DNA of 13,441 nt, taken from contig CAYZDF010000067.1 in the NCBI GenBank assembly GCA_964477085.1, forward strand, positions 1-13,441, written 5' to 3'. This stretch comes from Dichloromethanomonas sp964477085 (GTDB taxonomy: Bacteria; Bacillota; Desulfitobacteriia; Desulfitobacteriales; Syntrophobotulaceae). A program made the position numbers and the translations under genes. Shown here piece by piece: positions 1 to 7,762 of the stretch (its first letter is position 1; each line of letters begins with the position of its first letter). The notes under the pieces were generated by a model. The model did no database searches and was not told the DNA's origin. It was given only the letters and a program-made list of their open reading frames with translations.

Positions 1-979
1 AAAAACCGAACAGATCATGAATGCAGCTCAGGCCCTTGCTGAAATTGATGTTTATATCTCACTGGCTGAGGTTGCAGTTCGTCAAGGATATGTCAAACCT
101 GAGATCCGAAACGACGGAATCATCCAGATCAACGAAGGAAGACATCCGGTTGTTGAGATGCTATCTGACTATTTTGTGCCCAATGATACCTACCTGACGC
201 GTCATAAACACCTTGCCCTGATTACAGGACCTAATATGGCAGGCAAGTCCACTTATATGAGACAAGTTGCCTTGATCGTACTGATGGCTCAGATCGGATC
301 ATTTGTACCTGCTCAGAAGGCCTCAATCTCAGTGGTTGATTGTATCTTCACTCGGGTCGGTGCAGCTGATAATCTTGCTGCCGGTCAGAGTACATTCATG
401 GTCGAGATGAATGAAGTCGCCCATATTCTTAAGAACGCGACACCAGAAAGTCTAATCATTTTGGATGAGGTCGGGAGGGGAACAGCCACCTTCGATGGAT
501 TAAGTCTGGCCTGGGCTATTGCCGAATATCTGATTGAAACTGATTCTCTGAAAGCGAAAACACTGTTCGCAACCCATTATCATGAACTAACTCAACTGGA
601 AGAACGCTATCCGGGGGTTTTCAATCTTCACGTAGCGGTAAAAGAACAAGGGGAGGATGTTGTTTTCCTTCATAAGATTCTTCCCGGTAAAGCGGATAGG
701 AGTTATGGCCTCCATGTCGCCAAGATTGCGGGTTTACCTGTTCCATTGCTGAAGAGAGCTTCCATCATTTTGGATGAATTAGAGAATTCACCAACCCAGC
801 GAAAAATAGCTAAGGCTGCAGACGCCAAGCTGCTCCAGCAATCTTTATTCGATATCCCCAATGTCCATCCATTACTACAGGAAATCAGTGAACTTGATAT
901 CGATACACTGTCACCTCGTCAGGCACTGGATTATTTATATGACCTGGCCAATCGAATCCATTCCTCGAATATTATATGA
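1..979 (+). CDS. mutS: DNA mismatch repair ATPase MutS, C-terminal part (5' end outside window)
   Basis: This is the C-terminal third of MutS, the mismatch-recognition ATPase that starts methyl-independent mismatch repair with MutL. The reading frame is already open at base 2, so the first ATG at 17 is internal and the gene begins outside the window. Numbering from that ATG, the Walker A motif GPNMAGKST lies at 71-79. The Walker B and signature region (LIILDEVGRGTATFDG) and the switch histidine in FATHYHEL follow in the usual order. Near the C-terminus QQSLFDI resembles the beta-clamp-binding motif, and a short dimerisation-type tail (LSPRQALDYLYDL) follows. No lesion is visible in this part. 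It stops with TGA, and 30 bp separate it from the next gene with no terminator, so an operon with the downstream genes is likely. Confidence 0.97.
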   Translation, partial: KTEQIMNAAQALAEIDVYISLAEVAVRQGYVKPEIRNDGIIQINEGRHPVVEMLSDYFVPNDTYLTRHKHLALITGPNMAGKSTYMRQVALIVLMAQIGSFVPAQKASISVVDCIFTRVGAADNLAAGQSTFMVEMNEVAHILKNATPESLIILDEVGRGTATFDGLSLAWAIAEYLIETDSLKAKTLFATHYHELTQLEERYPGVFNLHVAVKEQGEDVVFLHKILPGKADRSYGLHVAKIAGLPVPLLKRASIILDELENSPTQRKIAKAADAKLLQQSLFDIPNVHPLLQEISELDIDTLSPRQALDYLYDLANRIHSSNII

Positions 980-1009
980 TGAGGAAAATACTGTCTAGGG
1001 GGAATTGCT

Positions 1010-2677
1010 ATGGGGAGTAAAATAGGTATTGATGTCGGGGGTACGTTCACCGACGTTGTCCGGATTGAGGATAACATCGTAGTAAATAAAGGGAAAATCC
1101 TGACCAATCAGGATGATCTTCTCCATACTATACTTCAAGCACTTGATCATATTGAACTAACAAAGGTGAGGGCAGTGGATGATATTACCGTCAGCACTAC
1201 CTTGGTGACCAATGCCATCCTGCAAAATCGTTTGCCGGAGATTAAACTGATCCTCTTTCCTGGATCAGGTATGAGGCTATCTGCACTTCATTGGCCGGTC
1301 AATTACCGTGTTCTTGCAGGAGAACTGGACTATCGGGGACGAGAAGTTGTCCCTCCTGATCAAAAAGAATGGCAAGAGTTAGCGGCTGATCTCAAGGCCG
1401 ATGCCACTCATTCAGTTGCTATTATCAGTAAGTTTTCCCACCGTAATAATACCTTTGAAGAACGTTTAGCCACTTATTTAAAACAAGAGATTCCAGATAT
1501 CAGGATTGCAATGGGCAGCCAATGGGGACAGACTAATTTCTATCGAAGAAGCCTAACTACCTATCTTAATCTGGCGTGTAACAGTATCTTTGATGACTTT
1601 GCCACCCAGCTAAGGACAGCAGTCCAAGCAAGAGGTTGCCATGCCCCGATCAGGGTTCTGAAAGCTGACGCCGGTGTTTTACTCTTAGATAAAGTCAGAC
1701 CTGTGGAATCCATCTATTCAGGGCCTGCTGCCAGTGTCCTGGGGGCACTGGCTCAAAACAAGCCAGAGGGCTCCTATATCGTGGTTGATATTGGTGGAAC
1801 GACAACGGATATCGGTCTTGTCTTATCCGGTTCACCGTTGATGAGCTCCCATGGTGCTCAGATTGGACCATACCTGACCAGCGTAAGATCACTCGCTGTC
1901 CGCTCTGTTGCGATCGGAGGAGATTCTGCCGTATTCATGGAAAATGGAGAAATCCGGCTCGCCGATCATCGGTTGGGTCCAGCCTATTGTATCGGTGGTC
2001 CAAACCTGACTCCTACAGATGCCATGCGTTTCTTAAATCTTACTGACTATGGTAGTTTTCACAGGGCAGAAGAAGCTTTGATTAACAACTTACCACCGGA
2101 TCAAAGGGAACCGGAAATGATAAAAAAAGCAGCTGAAACCATCGTCTGGACCATGGCTGATCAGATCGGCAAGGCCATTGAACAACTCTTAGAGGAATGG
2201 AAAGCGGAACCTGCTTATAAAGTTTGGGAAGTCTTGCATCATGAGCAAAACATCCAGTTTCATATTCAACTCAGCGGGGGAGGGGCCCCTGGGATTGCCT
2301 CTGCTTTGCAAAAACGGATGAAGATTGGGACTGTTGTGACCGATTCATCGGATGTTTCCAATGCGGTCGGTGCAGCTATGGCTAAACCGACATTTTCCTG
2401 GACATTGAACCTTGATACCTATCTCTCTCGTTACCGGATTGAAGAGACAGGAGAGCAAGGCACTTGGGAAGGAAAGAAGAAACCACACCGAGAAGTTGAA
2501 CAGTTCTTAAAAGAACTGGCCCTAAGAGAAGCTGAGACTATGGGGATCGAAACATCAAGTTTACAAATCGAACCATTTGATTATTTCCCATTGGTTGAAA
2601 GTTATCATACAGTTGGGCAAATTATCAGGGGTGCAATGCATGTACCTCCAGGTGTAACAGGGAGGGTTAAGGCATGA
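1010..2677 (+). CDS. HyuA-type hydantoinase/oxoprolinase family protein, short form
   Basis: This is an ASKHA-fold protein of the hydantoinase A/5-oxoprolinase family, whose members use ATP to open hydantoin, oxoproline or related lactam rings; the substrate here cannot be read from sequence. The N-terminal phosphate-binding motif GIDVGGTFTD is at residues 6-15. A second one, VVDIGGTTTDIG, is at 258-269, and the adenosine-type motif SGGGAPG at 422-428 is followed by SNAVGAAMA at 450-458. At 555 residues it is shorter than typical HyuA subunits (about 650-700), and no HyuB partner is nearby. The ATG at 1010 has a strong AGGGGG ribosome site at 997-1002. Its stop overlaps the next start by 4 bp (ATGA), implying translational coupling to the deacetylase-like gene. 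Sitting inside a mutS-mutL operon is unusual. The family call is firm; the reaction is unknown. Confidence 0.88.
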   Translation: MGSKIGIDVGGTFTDVVRIEDNIVVNKGKILTNQDDLLHTILQALDHIELTKVRAVDDITVSTTLVTNAILQNRLPEIKLILFPGSGMRLSALHWPVNYRVLAGELDYRGREVVPPDQKEWQELAADLKADATHSVAIISKFSHRNNTFEERLATYLKQEIPDIRIAMGSQWGQTNFYRRSLTTYLNLACNSIFDDFATQLRTAVQARGCHAPIRVLKADAGVLLLDKVRPVESIYSGPAASVLGALAQNKPEGSYIVVDIGGTTTDIGLVLSGSPLMSSHGAQIGPYLTSVRSLAVRSVAIGGDSAVFMENGEIRLADHRLGPAYCIGGPNLTPTDAMRFLNLTDYGSFHRAEEALINNLPPDQREPEMIKKAAETIVWTMADQIGKAIEQLLEEWKAEPAYKVWEVLHHEQNIQFHIQLSGGGAPGIASALQKRMKIGTVVTDSSDVSNAVGAAMAKPTFSWTLNLDTYLSRYRIEETGEQGTWEGKKKPHREVEQFLKELALREAETMGIETSSLQIEPFDYFPLVESYHTVGQIIRGAMHVPPGVTGRVKA

Positions 2678-4020
2678 AAAAAACAGGCATAATCTTTTTT
2701 CCCGCTTTCGACTGGTCATTAGGCGAATCCCACCCGGAAAGAGAAGAACGTCTTTTATATACCCAGGAACAGATCTTTGAAGAAGGTATCATGGATCTTC
2801 CTCAAGTTAAACAGTACTCGCCTGGAGTAGCCAATCTTTATGATGTGCTGAGAACACAGGCTGTTTTTCCAAATCCTGAACAGCATGATCTCGATGCTCA
2901 TCTGATTGCTGTCGGAAGTTCTTTGGTTCTGGGCGATGCTCTGATAAAGCAAGAGATAGCGAATGGCTTTGCTATCGTACGTCCGCCTGGACATCACTCT
3001 GGTGCAACCGTCTGGGGGAACCGAGGCTTTTGCACCCTCAATAATGAAGCTATCCTGGTAAATTACCTCAGAGCGAAATACGGTATAAAAAAAGTTGCCA
3101 TCATCGACACAGATGTCCACCATGGAGATGGCACTCAGGATATCTTCTATTATGATCCAAACGTTCTCTGTATCTCTATTCATCAGGATGGGCGGACATT
3201 GTTCCCCGGAACAGGCTTCACCAACGAGAAAGGCGGACCTAATGCCTGGGGGTCCATCTTAAATATACCGCTCGTTCCCGGAATCGGGGATGAAGGTTTT
3301 CTCTTTGCTCTTGAAAATTGGATAATGCCAAGAGTTGAAGAATTCAAGCCGGATATCATCATCAATTCAGCCGGCCAGGATAATCACTTTACAGATCCTT
3401 TAGCTTCTATGAATGTTTCTGCCCGTGGCTATGGTAAAATTACTGAAATCATCAACCCGGATCTCGCAGTATTAGAAGGCGGATATTCGATTCAGGGTGC
3501 CTTGCCTTACATCAACATGGCTATCTTATTGGCCTTAGCCGGAGAAGACTATACAGGAGTCATCGAACCTCAGAAGCCAACACGGCAGGAGATTGGGGGA
3601 GAACCCATGAAATCCTATCTCCTGAACTTGAAGAGACAAAATGAAAATTTGAAACCAAATTGGACTACTAAAAAGGATTCTTTCTTACCGGAAGGTGAAT
3701 GGGTCTATCAGGAAAAGAGTATCTTCTATGATACGGATTGGTTTAAAGAACATCGTAAGGATTATATCAGAAAATGCAGTTATTGCGGTGGAACAGTTCT
3801 CTCAGTCTCTCAAAGCTTACTCACCTTTGAAAAGGGAGTCTTAGTCAGGATACCCTTTGCAGCTTGTGAAAAATGTTTGCAAGCAGCTTTTGATCTGGTT
3901 GATTACTTCAAGAATACGGAGAAAAATCTGCTGCTTCAGAATCAGCTGCGCGATGAAGTCATCTTATGGAACAACGGTAGGGAAGTGAACCTCATTGAAC
4001 AGAAGAATAAAATTCCTTGA
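2674..4020 (+). CDS. Histone-deacetylase-fold amidohydrolase with C-terminal zinc ribbon
   Basis: This belongs to the arginase/deacetylase superfamily (bacterial HDAC-like, AcuC and acetylpolyamine amidohydrolases), zinc enzymes that cleave acetyl-amide bonds. Residues 1-300 form the catalytic domain. Catalytic histidines H107 and H108 lie in PGHHSG. The expected metal ligands are D147 and H149 in DTDVHHGDGT, and D236 in SAGQDNHFTDP. The transition-state tyrosine is Y271 in LEGGYS. All key residues are present, so activity is expected. After a linker, residues 368-401 hold CxxC-x26-CxxC (C368, C371, C398, C401), a probable zinc ribbon not found in plain AcuC-type enzymes. Its ATG overlaps the hydantoinase stop by 4 bp, and its own 3' end overlaps the mutL start by 26 bp. 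No signal peptide is seen, so it is cytoplasmic. The substrate (acetyl-lysine, acetylpolyamine or another amide) is open. Confidence 0.9.
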   Translation: MKKTGIIFFPAFDWSLGESHPEREERLLYTQEQIFEEGIMDLPQVKQYSPGVANLYDVLRTQAVFPNPEQHDLDAHLIAVGSSLVLGDALIKQEIANGFAIVRPPGHHSGATVWGNRGFCTLNNEAILVNYLRAKYGIKKVAIIDTDVHHGDGTQDIFYYDPNVLCISIHQDGRTLFPGTGFTNEKGGPNAWGSILNIPLVPGIGDEGFLFALENWIMPRVEEFKPDIIINSAGQDNHFTDPLASMNVSARGYGKITEIINPDLAVLEGGYSIQGALPYINMAILLALAGEDYTGVIEPQKPTRQEIGGEPMKSYLLNLKRQNENLKPNWTTKKDSFLPEGEWVYQEKSIFYDTDWFKEHRKDYIRKCSYCGGTVLSVSQSLLTFEKGVLVRIPFAACEKCLQAAFDLVDYFKNTEKNLLLQNQLRDEVILWNNGREVNLIEQKNKIP

Positions 4021-5923
4021 TCCTGATTGTGTTAATCAGATCGCAGCTGGGGAAGTTGTGGAAAGACCGCTATCAGTTGTCAAAGAGCTGATTGAAAATG
4101 CTTTGGATGCCTCTGCCCGCAAAGTCGAAATTATGATTGAAGGTGGAGGAACCTCATAGATTAAAGTTAAAGATGATGGTCATGGTATTTTGCCCTATGA
4201 CCTGGAACTGGCTGTTTTACCTCATGCCACCAGCAAGATTTCTTCCATCGATGATCTGAATAGCCTTGAAACCCTGGGATTCAGAGGGGAAGCTCTGCCC
4301 AGCATCGCCTCTGTTTCCCGGCTGAGTATCATGTCCAGGCCCCCTCAAGAAATATCGGGATATGAGATCCGGATAGAGGGAGGTAATCTTCTTTCCAAGT
4401 CTGCGGTAGGTTGCCCTATAGGTACGGTGGTTACAGTCCAAGATCTCTTTTACAATACACCGGCCAGACTCAAATTTCTTCGCTCAGCCTCTACCGAATT
4501 TGGCTATATTTCCGATATGGTGAGCAAGCTAGCCTTGGCCAGACCAGACGTTGCTTTTTCTTTGCGTCACCCTCAGAATCTCGTTCTAAACACTCCAGGC
4601 CGAGGTGATCTTCGGGAAACCATTGCTACCATCCTGGGAAATGACACAGCCCGCAGACTCTTACCCTTAACGTTAGATGAAGACAATCTTCAGGTCTCCG
4701 GTTTTATCAGTCCGCCGGAACTTGTCAGATCATCTCCTAACAGCATCACCTTTATCCTCAATGGCAGGGTGATTCGCTCCCATCTCTTGAACCAAGCGTT
4801 AAAAGAGGGTTATTATACATTAATCCCTGCCGGAACATATCCCATGGGTGTCATCGCCCTGACTATGTCTCCAGCCGAATATGATGTCAATGTTCATCCT
4901 GCTAAGTTAGAAGTTAAATTCCATGCAGAGAAAGATTTATGTAATACAATTTCCAAGGTGGTGAGGGATACCTTGCTGGCATCCAAACCTATCAGGGGAA
5001 TAACCTCACCGTTAATTAACGTTGCTGCCAGGGAAATCACTGATCATAAACCGACGAGCGGTCGCTCTTCTATGACTCGTTCAATGGATCATCCTACGGA
5101 TCATTCTGAACAACTAAAATTCATATATAGACCTTTGCCGGATAAATATGCAAATAATAACACGAACAAACTGGGAAGTGAAAAATCTTATCTGTCTGAA
5201 ATCAAGTTTCCAGCGATCTCACAACCTTCGGCTGACACCAAGGTGCAACCAAAAAAACTGGCTGAAAGTGATGGTAACCAAACGATTATTGCCGAACCTT
5301 CCGGTCAGAACTATTCTCAGACCCAGCCAGATAACAGGAGATTATTGTTTGAAGACTTAAGGCCCATCGGCCAATTGTTCTCCACTTATGTCCTTTGTAC
5401 AGATGAAAATAGTCTCTATATCATCGACCAACATGCTGCCCATGAACGTATGCAATATGAAGAATTGCTGTTAAACATCAAACACAATCAGATCTCCAGC
5501 CAGTTACTGCTTATCTCGGAAACTGTTGACCTTACCATCCAGGAAGAACAGATCCTCCTGCAGAACCTTACAGAACTTCAAGAGATCGGTTTTATTATCG
5601 AGCACTTCGGTGAGCGGACCTACTTTTTAAGGGGTATTCCCATCTTAAATCATCTGGATAACCCGGGTAGAATTTTCAGAGACTTTCTGGATGAGATGGT
5701 CTCCAGTCCGTTTTCTCCTTCCAAGCATAAGCTCCTGGAAAGCTGGATATTCATGGTTGCTTGCCGCACTGCCATTAAAGGTAGTGATAGGTTATCCATC
5801 TCAGAGATGGAACAGTTGATACAGCAATTGGCAACAACGGCTAACCCCTTAACCTGTCCTCACGGCAGGCCGATCATTATCGAAATAAGCAAAAAGGAAC
5901 TTGAAAAACGCTTTAGCCGATAA
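3995..5923 (+). pseudogene. mutL: DNA mismatch repair protein MutL, interrupted by in-frame TAG at codon 55
   Basis: MutL is the GHKL ATPase that links MutS recognition to strand incision. The likely start is TTG 3995, giving the standard N-terminus with IAAGEVVERP and ATPase motif I (ELIENALDA). After codon 54 the frame meets TAG at 4157-4159, then resumes without any shift as IKVKDDGHGI (motif II). Later motifs are intact: ATSK at 78-81, TLGFRGEALPSIASVS at 93-108, DLFYNTPARLKFL at 150-162 and NVHPAKLEVKF at 299-309. A linker of about 335-450 leads to the C-terminal endonuclease domain, with DQHAAHERMQYE at 478-489, ACRTAIKG at 589-596 and CPHGRP at 621-626. Full length with the TAG read through would be 642 residues, normal for the family. 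Either the gene is broken, the base is an error, or the TAG is read through. A restart at TTG 4190 would lack motifs I and II and could not bind ATP properly. It stops with TAA. Confidence 0.9.
4157..4159 (+). other. In-frame amber codon within mutL
   Basis: Codon 55 of the mutL frame is TAG, flanked by ACC TCA and ATT AAA. The frame is the same on both sides, so this is a pure nonsense (or recoded) codon and not a frameshift. In aligned family members recalled from memory, this position is variable (Leu in E. coli, Ser in B. subtilis). Many amino acids inserted here would therefore be tolerated. A single transition from CAG would produce it. Confidence 0.95.
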
Positions 5924-5929
5924 AAACAA

Positions 5930-6832
5930 CTAAACGACCAAACCGGTAAGCATGATGGCACTGACTTTAGACCATATTGACCAGAACTGACTTATCGGCA
6001 GAGGATTTTGCCCACTGCCACACTCTACCGTGAACCCTGGTCTTTGCCAATGGTAAATGAACCAGTCCTTGTAACCGGCATCACTATCGACATATCGTAC
6101 AGCACGGTAACCGCTGACCTTCTCTAATTGTTTAATAATAGTCTTAGACTCAGGGGGTTCTGCCTTCCTGTATCCCCAATAAATCTCTTCTCCCTGGGTG
6201 TGAAAAGCCATGACCAACCTAAAATCGTTCTCCTCGGTAAAACGGGCCATAGCCTGGGCCTCAGGTTCCGACAGGGGAGAAGGCCCGGGGTAATTGAGAG
6301 GTGCCGGACCATTGGTATCTCTTCGGTTATTTTCGTTCTCCCAAAAGGCCGGAAATTGATCATTGAGATCAACACCTCTTATATTAGCTTTCCAGTTACG
6401 AAAATTCGTAGATCCATGATTGGCCTGAAGAACACTTCTATAGAATGGATTCTCTGCTGAAAAACCATTCACTACCAAGTCCACACCATCAGGGTTAACC
6501 ATGGGAACGATCCATAATGAAGTTTGACTGAAGACATTGGGAACATTGACACCACCAAGATTGCTAGCAGTACGCTTAGCTTTCAAATAACGTTCGATAA
6601 ATACCATTAATAAGACTGTTGTGATCCATTCATTGGCATGGAATGATCCGTTATAATGGATCTGACGTGGCCCAGTTCCCAATCTTACAGCAGGTATAGA
6701 CCGGCCTAAAACACTTTTGCCAATATTTACGACTTCTAGTTCAGGATAGATACTTTTTAGGGCTCCCAGATCTTCAATCATCTGACGGTGGGTGTATCCA
6801 TCTTGTACCATTATAATATTCGTTTCATTCAT
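5930..6832 (-). CDS. M14 zinc carboxypeptidase, probable gamma-D-glutamyl-diaminoacid endopeptidase
   Basis: This 300-residue M14 metallopeptidase resembles the gamma-D-glutamyl-L-diamino acid endopeptidase I group (B. subtilis YqgT type), which cuts the D-Glu/diaminopimelate bond of muropeptides, often during sporulation or wall recycling. Zinc ligands are H65 and E68 in HANEW, and H211 in AFHTQGEE. The substrate-binding region includes MVNPDGVD around 111-118 and RGVDLNDQFP at 152-161. The catalytic glutamate is E270 in TVECGSGQNP. No signal peptide and no LysM domain are visible, so a cytoplasmic muropeptide substrate is likely. The ATG has an AGAAAGGA ribosome site just upstream. It is the only minus-strand gene among complete ones here, ends in TAG, and lies 6 bp from the end of mutL with no terminator between them. 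The peptidase family is firm; the exact bond cut is inferred. Confidence 0.9.
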   Translation of the reverse strand: MNETNIIMVQDGYTHRQMIEDLGALKSIYPELEVVNIGKSVLGRSIPAVRLGTGPRQIHYNGSFHANEWITTVLLMVFIERYLKAKRTASNLGGVNVPNVFSQTSLWIVPMVNPDGVDLVVNGFSAENPFYRSVLQANHGSTNFRNWKANIRGVDLNDQFPAFWENENNRRDTNGPAPLNYPGPSPLSEPEAQAMARFTEENDFRLVMAFHTQGEEIYWGYRKAEPPESKTIIKQLEKVSGYRAVRYVDSDAGYKDWFIYHWQRPGFTVECGSGQNPLPISQFWSIWSKVSAIMLTGLVV

Positions 6833-6910
6833 ATGTATCTTTCCTTTCTGAGGGTTTTCTTGAAAAGGTTTGAGTTATACTATTACTATCATATTCTAGG
6901 AAAAGGAAAC
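6833..6910. promoter_or_regulatory. Divergent intergenic promoter region (peptidase / methyltransferase)
   Basis: This 78-bp gap separates two divergent genes and must hold starts for both. On the + strand TTGAAA at 6860-6865 and TACTAT at 6884-6889 are separated by 18 bp, a plausible sigma-A promoter with a short leader to the ATG at 6911. On the minus strand only AT-rich -10-like hexamers (such as TATGAT) are seen, without a convincing -35. The call rests on layout plus moderate consensus matches. Confidence 0.35.
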
Positions 6911-7762
6911 ATGATATCTGAGATGGAAAATAACCGTATCACATTAGCTTATAAGCTTTCCAATAAGGATCAGATTTTTAAGGTTAAAGAGTTGGAAGAA
7001 AAATACGGGCTGAACCTTTTTCCAGCAAAAAAGATAGAACCGGAAGAAACCCTTCCTTTACTAAGAATTACTAAGAATCAGCTAGTCTTAGAACAGGAAG
7101 GATATACTCTTTTTTTCCATCCCAGTATGGCTCTTCTGCGATTAGTCAACATTAAAAGGGGGTCTGGAGATCGTTTCCTGGAAGCGACCAGGATCTCAGA
7201 GGGTGATACTGTACTTGATGCTACTATGGGGTTAGCTACTGATACTCTTATTGCGTCCTGGGCTGTAGGCGAAAAGGGAAAGGTGATCGCTTTGGAAACC
7301 TCACCCCTTATCCACTTGCTGGTCGATGATGGATTGAAGAGACTGGATAGTATCCGACCTGCAGGTATTACCAATCAGGAGAAAGAAGAAGCCTGGACGA
7401 TCTTAACCCAAGCTTCTGCCCGGATAGAAACAATCCGGACTCATCATACATCTTATCTGCGTGAGATGCCGGACTTCTCCATTGATATTATTTACTTTGA
7501 TCCTATGTTTCGAGAAACGGTTGAAAAATCAGCTGCCATCAAACCACTTAAGAATTGGTCTAGCCCGGAACCTTTAAGTGTAGATACCATTAAACAAGCG
7601 AAAAGAGTGGCCAGAAAACGAATCATACTCAAAGAGAGACGAGAAAGTGGAGAGTTTGAAAGACTCGGGTTTGAACTTGCTCCAGGCAGTAAGTATAATC
7701 CGATCCGTTTCGGACTTATTGAGCTTGCGCAGAACAGGGAGGCGATAACTTGCACCCCCTAA
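6911..7762 (+). CDS. RsmJ-like class I SAM-dependent methyltransferase (DUF548 type)
   Basis: This is a 283-residue Rossmann-fold methyltransferase resembling the RsmJ/DUF548 group. The E. coli member methylates guanine 1516 of 16S rRNA; the Firmicute members are less studied. Motif I is VLDATMGLATD at 101-111, with an acidic residue at the end of beta-2 in VIALETS. The RsmJ-like catalytic/substrate motif is DPMF at 197-200 in IIYFDPMFRETVEKSA. HPSMALLRLVNIKRG at 70-84 matches the region before motif I in this family. I chose ATG 6911, preceded by AGGAAAAGGA, because the open frame before it (from 6788) overlaps the start of the divergent peptidase and lacks family similarity. It overlaps miaA by 13 bp, so both RNA-modification genes are probably coupled. 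rRNA as the target is inferred. Confidence 0.82.
   Translation: MISEMENNRITLAYKLSNKDQIFKVKELEEKYGLNLFPAKKIEPEETLPLLRITKNQLVLEQEGYTLFFHPSMALLRLVNIKRGSGDRFLEATRISEGDTVLDATMGLATDTLIASWAVGEKGKVIALETSPLIHLLVDDGLKRLDSIRPAGITNQEKEEAWTILTQASARIETIRTHHTSYLREMPDFSIDIIYFDPMFRETVEKSAAIKPLKNWSSPEPLSVDTIKQAKRVARKRIILKERRESGEFERLGFELAPGSKYNPIRFGLIELAQNREAITCTP
7058..7077 (+). repeat. Tandem 10-bp direct repeat inside the methyltransferase gene
   Basis: The unit TTACTAAGAA occurs twice in tandem. The unit is not a multiple of three, so gain or loss of one copy would shift the reading frame of the methyltransferase around residues 50-56, before motif I. Confidence 0.85.

Noticed and set aside
4190..5923. A separate short MutL gene starting at TTG 4190
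   Set aside because: The same frame continues upstream through the TAG with perfect MutL homology (motifs I and II), and no ribosome site supports TTG 4190. It is the rest of one interrupted gene.
6788..6910. A 41-residue N-terminal extension of the methyltransferase
   Set aside because: It overlaps the start of the minus-strand peptidase and its promoter region, has no family similarity, and ATG 6911 has a proper ribosome site.
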